8,679 bases of DNA from Actinomycetes bacterium (GCA_021800645.1 JAJYYT010000074.1:1-8679); one strand, 5' to 3'. Shown: positions 1 through 6,806, counted from the first letter of the stretch. Numbers and translations are program-made. Notes: generated by a model from the sequence alone, not told the origin.

Positions 1-1501
1 GCGGCGCCCCCGCACCGTTGCCCGGACGCACCGCCGCCCCGCTGCCAGCCGAGAAGGAGGCGCCGTTGCCCGCGGGGGCTGCCACGCCGTCGCCTGCGGA
101 GGCTCGCACCCCGGGCTCGAGCGTCGCCGTGGCCGCGGTGCTCGCCTGCGCCGTGGCGAGGCGGTCCCGGCGCCCCTGGCCGGGGCGGATCGTGCTCGCC
201 CGCGCGTCGCGCGACGCACGGATGGCCCCTCCGCCGGTACCCGCCGCGAGCAGCGTCGCCGCCGCCTTCGGCGTGAGGAGGCCAAGGCGCTCGCCCTTGG
301 CTTCGATCCGCTGGCGCATGGCGACGTAGCGGGGCTCGCGCTCTTTCAACCAGGCGAGGATCGGGGACGCGATGAAGATCGACGAGTACGCGCCCGAGCA
401 CAGCCCGACGAAGAGAGCCAGCCCGTAGTCCTGCAGGGTGGTCGCCCCGAGGAGCTGCGCGCCGACGAGCAGCACCGAGAGCACGGGCAGGATCGCGACC
501 AGCGAGGTGTTGATCGAGCGCGCCAAGGTCTGGTTCATCGAGAGGTTGACCATCTCCGAGTAGGTCATGCGGCCGGTGGCGCCGAGCCCCTTCGAGTTGT
601 CGCGGACGCGGTCGAACACGACGACCGTGTCGTAGAGCGAGTACCCGAGGATGGTGAGCACCGCGATCACCGTGTCCGGGGTCACCTGGAACCCGGCGAG
701 CGAGTAGACGCCAGCGGTCACCAGCAGGTCGTGGAGCAGCGCGATGAACGCGGCGAGCGCCATCTTCGGCTCGAAGCGCAGGCTGATGTACACGGCGACC
801 AGGACCAAGAAGACGATCAGCGCGATGACGGCCTTCTGCGTGACCTGCCCCCCCCACGTCGGCCCGACCGTTGTGACCGACACCGCTGTCTTCGGCTGCC
901 TGGTGAGCTTCGCCAGCGCGCTGATGACCCGTGTTGTCTCCGCCCGCTGCGCGGCCGCTCCGAGGCCGTTCAGGTCGGCGGTCACCCGCACCGTCTGGTG
1001 GCTGCCGCTGCCGAGGATCTCGACCGTCGGCTGGCTCAGTCCGGCTGCCTGGACCGCGCTCATCGCCTGGCTCTGGGTGATGCCGGGAGCCTTGACGCTC
1101 CAGGCCTCTCCGCCTTTGAATGTGATGCCGAGATTGAGCCCGCGGATGCCCAGCGAAGCGACACCGGCCAGGATGACGACCGACGAGATGGCGAACCACC
1201 ACCGGCGACGCCGAACGAAGTCGAACGAGGTCTCGCCGCGGTAGAGGCGCCGGAACGGCCCCACGCGCCGAGGTCCTCGCGGGGGGGTCGCGGGCGCTCG
1301 TGCCGCGAGCCGCTCCACCTCTTCCTCGACGAGCTCGTCCTCGCTGACCGCCTCAGCGGCAGGCTCCTCTTCGCCGACCCCGTCGCCACCGAGCCCCTGG
1401 TCGCGCCCGGCCTCCCCGCGCGCTCGGTCCCCGGCGTCGCCGAGGTCCCCGACCTCCTTCTCGGACCCCTCGACCTCGCGTGTGCCGTCGTCCGTGCTCA
1501 T
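1..1501 (-). CDS. secF: SecF, protein translocase accessory subunit (3' end beyond window)
   Basis: Inner-membrane subunit that with SecD helps pull exported proteins across the membrane using the proton gradient. The frame stays open from ATG at 1501 to the window edge: 500 codons, no stop, so the gene is truncated by the window. Residues 1-62 are strongly acidic and low in complexity. TM1 follows at about 101-119 after a basic stretch, then the SecF signature LGITFKGG (124-131), a short external domain, VGPTWG near 212, and TM2-TM6 at about 223-385. These carry YSLYDTVVVFDR (288-298; Asp291 is the expected proton-path residue) and LARSINTS (326-333). From about 390 on there is a basic then Ala/Gly/Pro-rich tail, longer than usual for SecF. 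The start lies 11 nt after the secD stop; TGAGG overlapping that stop, 9 nt before the ATG, is the likely ribosome site. No other ATG occurs before residue 147. Family certain; the long N-terminus is less so (GTG at codon 80 is an alternative start). Confidence 0.93.
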   Translation of the reverse strand, partial: MSTDDGTREVEGSEKEVGDLGDAGDRARGEAGRDQGLGGDGVGEEEPAAEAVSEDELVEEEVERLAARAPATPPRGPRRVGPFRRLYRGETSFDFVRRRRWWFAISSVVILAGVASLGIRGLNLGITFKGGEAWSVKAPGITQSQAMSAVQAAGLSQPTVEILGSGSHQTVRVTADLNGLGAAAQRAETTRVISALAKLTRQPKTAVSVTTVGPTWGGQVTQKAVIALIVFLVLVAVYISLRFEPKMALAAFIALLHDLLVTAGVYSLAGFQVTPDTVIAVLTILGYSLYDTVVVFDRVRDNSKGLGATGRMTYSEMVNLSMNQTLARSINTSLVAILPVLSVLLVGAQLLGATTLQDYGLALFVGLCSGAYSSIFIASPILAWLKEREPRYVAMRQRIEAKGERLGLLTPKAAATLLAAGTGGGAIRASRDARASTIRPGQGRRDRLATAQASTAATATLEPGVRASAGDGVAAPAGNGASFSAGSGAAVRPGNGAGAP

Positions 1502-1512
1502 GTCCTCACGCC

Positions 1513-3072
1513 TCACGCCGCTTCTGGTTCCACGCGCACCGCGAGACCCTTCGAGATGCCCATCCGGCCTCCGCCGGCGAACCGTTCGTTACGGCCGAGC
1601 AGCACGACGAGCGGCCGCGTGAAGAAGTACGTCATGAAGATGTCCATGAGGGTGGAGAGACCGAGGAAGAACGCGAAGCCCTTGACCTCTCCTACCGCCA
1701 CGAAGAACAGCACGACCGCAGCACCGAGCGAGACCGTGTCCGCTGCAAGCACCGTCCGCCACGCGCTGGCGAAGCCGCGGTCCACGCTCGTGCGGACGGT
1801 CCGGCCGGCTCTGGTCTCGTCTTTCAGGCGTTCGAAGTACACGATGTACGAGTCGACGGTGATGCCGATCGACACGATGATCCCGGTCACGCCGGCGAGG
1901 TCGAAGCTCGGCGCCACCGTGGTATGGCCGAGCGCCGAGATGATCGCCCAGAGCAGCGCACCGGTCAGCACGAGGCCGCTGAACACCACGAGGCCGAGCA
2001 GGCGGTAGTAACCGATCGCATAGAGGAGCACGACCAGAAGGCCCACCAGGCCAGCGCCGAGACCGGCGATGAGCGCGGAGTGCCCGAGGGTCGGAGACAC
2101 CGTCTCGGTGGTCTGGGGGATCAGTCGCACGGGCAGTGAGCCGAACTGCATGGCGAGTGCCAGCGTCTTGGCCTCGGTCTCGGTCAGATGGCCGGAGATC
2201 TCGCCCTTGCCCCCGAAGGAGGAGAACGAGGACTGGGAGGGCTGGATGATCGGCGCGGAGTAGACCTCTCCGTCGAGCTCGATCGCGATGATCTGGTGGA
2301 AGTACCTGGAGGCGAGCCTGTCCCACGCGGGAGAGCCCTTCGACGTGAGGGTGTAGTTGACCACCCACTTGCCGAGCTGTGTCTGCTGGGCGACCGCGTG
2401 GGCGATGGCGTGCCCTGTGAGGGCTGCTGGTCCCAGAAGGTAGCGCGTGTACTGTCCGGCGCCGTTGATGGCCGGCAGCAGGACGGTCTTTGTCCTGTAG
2501 TCCTTTGTCGGGCTCGTGCTCGGGTAGTCGGCGAGCGCGCTGTCGGCCGGGACGGTGTTCTCGTGGAATGTTGTTGTCCCCGAGGCAGGGGTCACGCCCA
2601 GGTTCGCCTCGGTCAGCTGGCTCGAGGCTGTGCACGCCGGGAGGGGAGTGCCCACCGGCTTCACCGCCTTGGAGGACTTGCCGACGAACGCCGGCGCACC
2701 GCACAGGGCCGGGCGGAAGTAGAGCTGGGCGGTCTGGCCGATCGTCTTCAGGACTTGATGGCCGTCCTTGATGCCCGGCACCTGCACGACGATGTCGCCG
2801 CCCTGGGTGCCCACCGTCGCGCCGGACACGCCCAGCCCGTCCACACGGTTCGTAAGGATGGTCACGGTCTGGTTCAGGTCGCCCTGCGTCACCTTGCGCG
2901 CCGGCTTGTAGATGACGGACAGCCCCCCGTCGAGTGTCAGCCCGAGGCGAGGGGACCAGTGCGCGGCCAGGGTCCCGCCGAGCGCGCCGAGCGCGATCAC
3001 GATCACGATCGTCAGGCTGATCGCCAAAGACCGCTGCCGTCGTGCCTGGGCGCGCGACGACGGAGGGCTCAC
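1513..3072 (-). CDS. secD: SecD, protein translocase accessory subunit
   Basis: Inner-membrane partner of SecF in the Sec export system; it acts on the outer face after SecA-driven translocation. The protein is 519 aa. TM1 is at about 15-37, followed by the signature region RLGLTLDGG (42-50), where the family usually has Asp in place of Thr46. A large external P1 region follows, with NRVDGLGV at 75-82, VQVPGI at 96-101, YLLGP at 211-215 and the IIQP / EISGHLTETEAKTLA block at 275-305. Five C-terminal TM segments lie at about 332-490; TM4 contains SIGITVDSYIVYFERLKDE (401-419) with the expected functional Asp407. Cys124 and Cys147 flank a probable lineage-specific insertion in P1. The GTG start (3072) overlaps the yajC TGA as GTGA, with GAGGG 9 nt upstream, so translational coupling to yajC is likely. 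secF follows after 11 nt. Family very sure. Confidence 0.96.
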   Translation of the reverse strand: MSPPSSRAQARRQRSLAISLTIVIVIALGALGGTLAAHWSPRLGLTLDGGLSVIYKPARKVTQGDLNQTVTILTNRVDGLGVSGATVGTQGGDIVVQVPGIKDGHQVLKTIGQTAQLYFRPALCGAPAFVGKSSKAVKPVGTPLPACTASSQLTEANLGVTPASGTTTFHENTVPADSALADYPSTSPTKDYRTKTVLLPAINGAGQYTRYLLGPAALTGHAIAHAVAQQTQLGKWVVNYTLTSKGSPAWDRLASRYFHQIIAIELDGEVYSAPIIQPSQSSFSSFGGKGEISGHLTETEAKTLALAMQFGSLPVRLIPQTTETVSPTLGHSALIAGLGAGLVGLLVVLLYAIGYYRLLGLVVFSGLVLTGALLWAIISALGHTTVAPSFDLAGVTGIIVSIGITVDSYIVYFERLKDETRAGRTVRTSVDRGFASAWRTVLAADTVSLGAAVVLFFVAVGEVKGFAFFLGLSTLMDIFMTYFFTRPLVVLLGRNERFAGGGRMGISKGLAVRVEPEAA

Positions 3073-3596
3073 GGGCTCGTGCCCTCGCTCTCGGCGCCCT
3101 CGATCTCGGCGCCCTCGGTGAGGCTGCCGTTGAGCCGCAGGTCGTGCCCATCGAGATCGCCCTCGAAGTGGCCGTTCGAGCGTTCGGTGCCGTCGCCCGC
3201 CTCTGCGTCGGCGACGTCGTCGGGCGTGTCGGACGAGGTGGTCGGGAGGGGTGGCTCGAGCTTGCGCGACACCGCGTTGCGCACGAGCACCAGCCGCGTC
3301 GGCTCGTTGCCCACAGCGGGGAAGCCGACCGTGTCACCGCCGGTCAGGATCGTCACCCGGTCGGCGTCGAGCGCGATCACCCTGCCGACGATGCCTCCTA
3401 CGGTGAGGATCTCGTCTCCCACCGAGATGGCCGACTGCTGCTCGCGCTGGCGCCGCTGCTTCTGCTTCTGGGGACGGATGAGCAGGAAATAGCCGACCAA
3501 CGCGATCAGCACCAGGAAGATGATGAAGGTCGTACCGCTGCTGCTCGTCGTCTTGCCCGACGACGCGGCCAGCAGTGCGGAGAGCGCACCGGTCAT
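3069..3596 (-). CDS. yajC: YajC, Sec translocon accessory membrane protein
   Basis: Small single-span membrane protein that associates with SecD-SecF. From ATG 3596 it is 175 aa. A Ser/Thr-rich N-terminus leads into one TM helix (about 23-40), then the RPQKQKQRRQREQQ basic/polar stretch, and the family core VGDEILTVGGIVGRV (59-73). From about 118 to the end there is a 58-residue acidic, low-complexity tail (many Asp, Glu, Gly, Ser), making the protein longer than the roughly 110 aa typical of YajC. ATG 3596 is preferred because GAGGGGG (3605-3611) sits 8 nt upstream. An in-frame GTG at 3605 would add three residues but overlaps that site. First gene of a yajC-secD-secF operon; its TGA overlaps the secD GTG by 4 nt. 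Confidence 0.93.
   Translation of the reverse strand: MTGALSALLAASSGKTTSSSGTTFIIFLVLIALVGYFLLIRPQKQKQRRQREQQSAISVGDEILTVGGIVGRVIALDADRVTILTGGDTVGFPAVGNEPTRLVLVRNAVSRKLEPPLPTTSSDTPDDVADAEAGDGTERSNGHFEGDLDGHDLRLNGSLTEGAEIEGAESEGTSP
3091..3117. repeat. Short tandem repeat (15-nt period) in the yajC 3' end
   Basis: TCGGCGCCCTCG occurs at 3091-3102 and again at 3106-3117, a 15-nt period, with a degenerate third unit just to the left. On the coding strand it encodes the repeated acidic motif EGAE at the YajC C-terminus. The period is a multiple of three, so copy-number change would keep the frame. It lies just upstream of the secD start and its ribosome site. Confidence 0.7.
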
Positions 3597-3604
3597 ACAG
3601 ACCA

Positions 3605-3611
3605 CCCCCTC
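3605..3611 (-). promoter_or_regulatory. Shine-Dalgarno of yajC
   Basis: GAGGGGG on the minus strand, 8 nt before ATG 3596. It decides the yajC start against the GTG at 3605, which the same bases overlap. Confidence 0.65.
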
Positions 3612-3652
3612 GGGAAGATGTGTTCGAGCTGGATCACCCGCACGGAAAGGCC

Positions 3653-3658
3653 ACGATA
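3653..3658 (-). promoter_or_regulatory. Candidate -10 element for yajC-secD-secF
   Basis: TATCGT on the minus strand fits the actinobacterial TANNNT -10 pattern. A transcript starting about 7 nt downstream would have a leader of roughly 50 nt that includes the yajC Shine-Dalgarno. No convincing -35 hexamer is visible at the right distance; that region is GC-rich hairpin sequence. Position between ruvB and yajC supports a promoter here, but the match alone is weak. Confidence 0.35.
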
Positions 3659-3689
3659 CAGGCTTCCGCCTGCCGGCGCGGCGCGCCGG
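3659..3689 (-). terminator. Two abutting hairpins after ruvB, possible terminator
   Basis: Two perfect inverted repeats sit back to back in the ruvB-yajC gap. The first in the direction of transcription has 7-bp arms CCGGCGC/GCGCCGG (3683-3689 with 3673-3679, 3-nt loop). The second has 5-bp arms CAGGC/GCCTG (3668-3672 with 3659-3663) and a GGAA tetraloop. No T-run follows, so this is not a classic intrinsic terminator. It starts about 115 nt after the ruvB stop and ends directly against the candidate yajC -10 element. Possible roles are a U-tract-free actinobacterial terminator or simply a structured GC-rich spacer. The rest of the gap (3690-3804) holds no gene; it has an AT-rich patch at 3703-3719. 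Confidence 0.35.
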
Positions 3690-3804
3690 AGGTCCCCGGG
3701 GGCGAAATTTCGGTGTTTTCCACTGTTCGTCGGTTCGTCACCCTCGTCGTCTGCCGTGCTCGAGCTCGCCGTCAGCCGAGGTCCGGAGGCGTGCGGACGC
3801 CCGC

Positions 3805-4905
3805 TCACAGCAGGGCCGCCTGGGGCGGAGCCACGCCGAGGTGCGCCCAGGCCCTCGGCGTCGGCGCCCGTCCGCGAGCGGTTCGCTGGAGGAGACCTTG
3901 TTGGAGAAGGTACGGCTCGTACGCGTCCTCGATCGTGTCGGGCTCCTCCCCCACGCACTGCGCCAGCGTCGTGAGCCCGACAGGGCGGCCGCCGAACCGC
4001 TCGCACAGCGTCTGGAGGATCGCCCGGTCGACCTTGTCGAGGCCGAGCGCGTCGATGCCGAAGAGGTCGAGGCCCTCCTCGGCGGTGCGCGACGTGACCG
4101 TGCCGTCACCTCGGACCTCGGCGAAGTCGCGCACCCGGCGGAGCAGCCGGTTCGCGACGCGCGGGGTACCGCGTGACCTCGACGCGATGCGCCGGGCGCC
4201 CTCCGTGTCGATCTCCACGCCGAGAATGCGCGCCGATCGCAGGACGATCGTCTCGAGGTCCCCCGGCTCGTACAGGTCGAGCCGACCGACGAAGCCGAAC
4301 CGGTCCCTGAGCGGTCCGGCGACCAGGCCGGTCCTCGTGGTCGCGCCGACGAGCGTGAAGCGGGGCAGGTCGAGCCGGATCGAACGCGCGGTCGGTCCCT
4401 TGCCGATCAGGATGTCGATCTTCGCGTCCTCCATCGCCGGATAGAGGACCTCCTCGATCGAGCGGTGGAGCCGGTGGATCTCGTCGACGAACAGGACGTC
4501 GCCCTCCTGGAGGTCCGTGAGCAAGGCGGCGAGGTCGCCGGCACGCTGGAGCACCGGCCCGGAGGTCACCCGGAGGCCGACACCCATCTCCGCCGCGACG
4601 ATCCCGGCAAGGGAGGTCTTGCCCAGACCGGGCGGCCCGGCGAACAAGATGTGGTCCACGGGCTGGCGCCGGCCACGCGCGGCCTGCAGGACGATGCCCA
4701 GATGCTCGGTGAGGTCGGCCTGGCCGACGAACTCCTCCAGCCTGCGCGGTCGCAGGTCGGCGTCGTGCTCGCCCTCCTCGTCGGGGCCCGCCGACGGGTC
4801 CACGGCTCGACGTGGCCCAGGCACGTCGAGCCGCGGTGCCCCCTCTGGGACCTCCTCCTCTGGGACCTCCCCCCCGAGGGGCGCGAGGACCTCCCGGCGC
4901 GTCAT
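3805..4905 (-). CDS. ruvB: RuvB, Holliday-junction branch-migration ATPase
   Basis: Hexameric AAA+ motor that, loaded by RuvA, pulls DNA through Holliday junctions during recombinational repair. The protein is 366 aa. Residues 1-45 form a variable, mostly acidic N-terminal extension. The core begins at [12 protein letters not shown] (51-62), followed by Walker A GPPGLGKT (90-97), Walker B VDEIHR (140-145), sensor GATTRTG (187-193) and the arginine-finger segment PLRDRFG (198-204). The sensor-2 region is [15 protein letters not shown] (246-260), and the C-terminal winged-helix domain includes [13 protein letters not shown] (303-315) and [13 protein letters not shown] (330-342). All catalytic motifs are intact. 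The ATG start overlaps the ruvA TGA as ATGA and has no strong Shine-Dalgarno, pointing to translational coupling. Last gene of ruvCAB, so expected to share its SOS control. Confidence 0.97.
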   Translation of the reverse strand: MTRREVLAPLGGEVPEEEVPEGAPRLDVPGPRRAVDPSAGPDEEGEHDADLRPRRLEEFVGQADLTEHLGIVLQAARGRRQPVDHILFAGPPGLGKTSLAGIVAAEMGVGLRVTSGPVLQRAGDLAALLTDLQEGDVLFVDEIHRLHRSIEEVLYPAMEDAKIDILIGKGPTARSIRLDLPRFTLVGATTRTGLVAGPLRDRFGFVGRLDLYEPGDLETIVLRSARILGVEIDTEGARRIASRSRGTPRVANRLLRRVRDFAEVRGDGTVTSRTAEEGLDLFGIDALGLDKVDRAILQTLCERFGGRPVGLTTLAQCVGEEPDTIEDAYEPYLLQQGLLQRTARGRAPTPRAWAHLGVAPPQAALL

Positions 4906-5483
4906 CGGGCGGCGAGATCCCGCAGGGCGAGCCTGAGGAGCTCTTCCACCCCGACATCCTCGCGCTGCCCGTCGAGCGCGTGGCGGATCTCCTCGGGCCC
5001 GTAGCCCAGCTCTGCGAGCGCGGCACGTGCTTCGGCCCGTGCGGACCCAGAGACGGTGCTCGCCGCGGCGAGGTCGGGCAGGTCGAGCCGGCTCTTCAGG
5101 TCGATGAGGAGCCGCGCGGCGGTCTTGCGGCCGATCCCAGGGACTGCGCACAGCGTCTCCAAGTCGTCTTCGAGGACCGCGGTCGACAGCGCCGCCGGCG
5201 AGAGCGCCGAGAGCACCGACAGTGCGAGCGCGGGACCGACCCCGTGAGCGCCGAGGAGCGCCTGGAAGCAGCGGCGCTCGTCGTCGTGCGCGAAGCCGAA
5301 CAGCACGATCGCGTCCTCGCGGACGTGGGTGTGGACGTGGAGGAACACGTCGCTGCCGGGAGGCCCGAGCGCCGCCGCGGTGCGCGTGGGGACCAAGACG
5401 CGGTAACCGACGCCCCCCACCTCCACGAGGAGCTCACCGTCGGCACCCCGGCGTGCGAGGGTCCCGCGCAGCGACCCGATCAC
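4902..5483 (-). CDS. ruvA: RuvA, Holliday-junction DNA-binding subunit
   Basis: Tetrameric protein that binds four-way junctions and loads RuvB. The protein is 193 aa, near the usual family length. The N-terminal OB-fold domain starts MIGSLRGTL and carries the acidic pin in [11 protein letters not shown] (54-64; Glu56-Asp57). Two helix-hairpin-helix motifs follow: [16 protein letters not shown] (77-92) and [17 protein letters not shown] (114-130). A variable linker leads to the RuvB-binding domain III (about 148-193; [12 protein letters not shown] then [11 protein letters not shown]). Start is GTG 5483, giving the expected N-terminus, with GGAGG (5491-5495) 7 nt upstream. It overlaps the ruvC TGA as GTGA, and its own TGA overlaps the ruvB ATG. 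Confidence 0.96.
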   Translation of the reverse strand: MIGSLRGTLARRGADGELLVEVGGVGYRVLVPTRTAAALGPPGSDVFLHVHTHVREDAIVLFGFAHDDERRCFQALLGAHGVGPALALSVLSALSPAALSTAVLEDDLETLCAVPGIGRKTAARLLIDLKSRLDLPDLAAASTVSGSARAEARAALAELGYGPEEIRHALDGQREDVGVEELLRLALRDLAAR

Positions 5484-5995
5484 CGGGACGCCTCCGCGAC
5501 GGCCCGCCGAAAGCCCGCACCCGACAAGTGGCAGAGGGCGAGCGCGAGCGCGTCGGCGACGTCGGGCGGTCCGGGGACCGAGGCGACCCCGAGGACGGTC
5601 GCGACCATGCGTCGAACCTGCTCCTTGTCGGCGGCGCCCCAGCCGGCAAGGGCCTGCTTCACCTCGTTGGACGTGTACTGCGCGACCTCGCAACCCGCCG
5701 CGGCGGCCTCGGCGAGCGCGAGACCGCTCGCCTGGCCGACCGACATCGCCGTGCGGGCGTTCGCCTGGAAGAACACGCGTTCGACCGCCACGACATCGGG
5801 GCGCCGCTCGGCCAGGACGCGCCGCAAGTCGTCGCGCAGGATCCGCAGGCGCTCCGGCAGCGGAGAGCCCGGGTCGGTCTCGAGCACCCCTGCTGCGAGC
5901 GCGGCGAGAGGACCCGGCCGTCCGGCGTCGCTCGAGGCGGCGACGAGCCCGTACCCGCAGCGGGACAGCCCCGGATCGATGCCAAGCACGAACAC
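5480..5995 (-). CDS. ruvC: RuvC, Holliday-junction resolvase
   Basis: Metal-dependent endonuclease that cuts Holliday junctions symmetrically. From GTG 5995 the protein is 171 aa, normal for RuvC. The acidic catalytic set of the RNase H-like fold is present: Asp7 in VLGIDPGLSRCGYG, Glu72 in VAVERVFFQ (70-77), and Asp145/Asp148 in PPDVADALALALCH (143-156). SNEVKQALAGWGAADKEQV (109-127) is the conserved central block. No Shine-Dalgarno is visible before GTG 5995; the alternative GTG 5989 would shorten the N-terminal strand by two residues. A TAGCGT -10 element 7 nt upstream suggests a leaderless transcript starting at this GTG, and a LexA box spans the start codon. It follows yebC after 44 nt and overlaps ruvA by 4 nt. 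Function certain; exact start fairly sure. Confidence 0.95.
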   Translation of the reverse strand: MFVLGIDPGLSRCGYGLVAASSDAGRPGPLAALAAGVLETDPGSPLPERLRILRDDLRRVLAERRPDVVAVERVFFQANARTAMSVGQASGLALAEAAAAGCEVAQYTSNEVKQALAGWGAADKEQVRRMVATVLGVASVPGPPDVADALALALCHLSGAGFRRAVAEASR

Positions 5996-6002
5996 GCGTT
6001 CG
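5989..6002 (-). promoter_or_regulatory. LexA (SOS) operator over the ruvC start codon
   Basis: CGAACGCGTGTTCG on the minus strand is a perfect 14-nt match to the Gram-positive/actinobacterial LexA box CGAAC-RNRY-GTTCG, and the flanking T on the left extends it. It is the only inverted CGAAC-N4-GTTCG I found in the window. The dyad centre falls between 5996 and 5995, exactly at the first base of the ruvC GTG. RuvCAB is a known SOS regulon member in many bacteria. LexA bound here would cover the predicted transcription start. Confidence 0.8.
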
Positions 6003-6008
6003 ACGCTA
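6003..6008 (-). promoter_or_regulatory. Candidate -10 element of ruvCAB (leaderless)
   Basis: TAGCGT on the minus strand matches TANNNT. Exactly 7 nt separate it from the GTG at 5995, the spacing expected if transcription starts on the first base of the start codon. It abuts the LexA box. No -35 hexamer is recognisable. Some ruvCAB expression could also come by read-through from yebC, 44 nt upstream. Confidence 0.5.
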
Positions 6009-6039
6009 GTCCATGGCGGCGCCCCGCGCGCGGCTTCCC

Positions 6040-6789
6040 TCAGCCTGCGTAGCCGGCGAGGACCGCCTCGGGGATCTCGTAGTTCGCATGGACGGCCTGG
6101 ACGTCGTCGTGGTCCTCGATCGCCTCGAGGAGCCGGAGCACGCGCTGGGCATCCTGCGGGTCGTTCACGTCCACGGTCGTCGTCGGCACCAGCGTGAGCT
6201 CTGCGCTCAGCGGCGTCATTCCTGCGGCCTCCAGCTTGGCGCGCACCGAGGCGAGATCGGCTGCGGCCGCGACGACCTGCCATCGTTCCCCAGCGTCGAC
6301 GACGTCCTCGGCCCCCGCGTCGGCGGCTGCCTCGGTGACCGCGTCCTCCTCGAGCGAGCGGTCGAGCTCGACCACGCCCTTGCGCTCGAACTGCCAGCTC
6401 ACCGCGCCGGGCTCCGCCATCGACCCGCCGTTCCTCGTCAGCAGGTTCCGCAGCTCGGCCGCCGTGCGGTTCCGGTTGTCCGTGAGGGTCTCGACGATGA
6501 CCGCGACACCGCACGGCGCGTACCCCTCGTAGCTGACGTGCTCGTAGCGCACCCCCTCCAGCTCGCCCGTGCCACGCTTGATCGCGCGCTCGATGGTGTC
6601 CAGCGGCATCGAGTCCGCCCGCGCTCGCTCGAACGCGGTGCGCAGCGCGGCGTTGTTGTTCACGTCGCCGCCTCCCTCGCGCGCCGCCACCTCGAGCGAG
6701 CGGATGTGCTTCACGAACCGCTTGGAACGCGCGGCGTCCTGCGCTCCCTTGCGGTACTTGGTGGTCGCCCACTTCGAATGCCCCGACAT
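6040..6789 (-). CDS. yebC: YebC/PmpR (TACO1) family protein
   Basis: Conserved cytoplasmic protein of the YebC/TACO1 family. Members have been described as transcriptional regulators (PmpR) and, more recently, as ribosome-associated factors that help translation of difficult sequences such as proline runs; mitochondrial TACO1 is a translational activator. The protein is 249 aa, the usual length. It starts with the signature MSGHSKWATTK, followed by VAAREGGGD (34-42), MPLDTIERAIKRGTGE (61-76), YEGYAPCGVAVIVE (87-100), NRNRTAAELR (105-114), GAVSWQFERKG (128-138) and a C-terminal domain ending in LEAIEDHDDVQAVHANYEIP (221-240). A very strong Shine-Dalgarno, AGGAAGGA, lies 9 nt upstream. Located immediately upstream of ruvC, as in many bacteria, which led to early ideas of a link to junction resolution; the location does not prove such a role. 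Its start region has no TANNNT element, so its promoter is unclear. Confidence 0.95.
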   Translation of the reverse strand: MSGHSKWATTKYRKGAQDAARSKRFVKHIRSLEVAAREGGGDVNNNAALRTAFERARADSMPLDTIERAIKRGTGELEGVRYEHVSYEGYAPCGVAVIVETLTDNRNRTAAELRNLLTRNGGSMAEPGAVSWQFERKGVVELDRSLEEDAVTEAAADAGAEDVVDAGERWQVVAAAADLASVRAKLEAAGMTPLSAELTLVPTTTVDVNDPQDAQRVLRLLEAIEDHDDVQAVHANYEIPEAVLAGYAG

Positions 6790-6798
6790 CAGTGAGAG

Positions 6799-6806
6799 TC
6801 CTTCCT
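6799..6806 (-). promoter_or_regulatory. Strong Shine-Dalgarno of yebC
   Basis: AGGAAGGA on the minus strand, 9 nt before ATG 6789. It is the strongest ribosome site in the window and contrasts with the apparently leaderless ruvC and pdxS starts. Confidence 0.75.

Noticed and set aside
1578..1588. CGAAC-C-GTTCG inverted repeat inside secD
   Set aside because: The arms match a LexA half-site but the spacer is 1 nt instead of 4, and it lies inside a coding region far from a start.
731..2008. Long plus-strand open frame opposite secD/secF
   Set aside because: It is antisense to conserved SecD/SecF coding sequence, its translation is a His/Arg/Asp-rich composition typical of a shadow of GC-rich codons, and it has no family motif.
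1589..3337. 582-codon minus-strand frame overlapping secD in another phase
   Set aside because: Arg/Pro/Asp-rich off-frame reading; the secD frame has all family motifs and membrane segments.
2188..3492. Long plus-strand open frame opposite secD/yajC
   Set aside because: Shadow of the minus-strand genes; no recognisable domain, and the opposite strand is fully explained.
3703..3712. Perfect palindrome CGAAATTTCG between ruvB and yajC
   Set aside because: Short and AT-core; no known operator of this form that I can name, and no second copy near a start.
3726..3737. GTTCG-type half-sites in the ruvB-yajC gap
   Set aside because: They are direct, not inverted, repeats, so they do not form a LexA box.
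6005..6013. Two-codon open frame ATG GAC TAG just before ruvC
   Set aside because: No ribosome site at usable spacing, and its stop overlaps the predicted -10 element; most likely chance.
4812..6197. Long plus-strand open frame opposite ruvB/ruvA/ruvC/yebC
   Set aside because: It spans four conserved genes on the other strand and reads as low-complexity Arg/Ala/Gly sequence.
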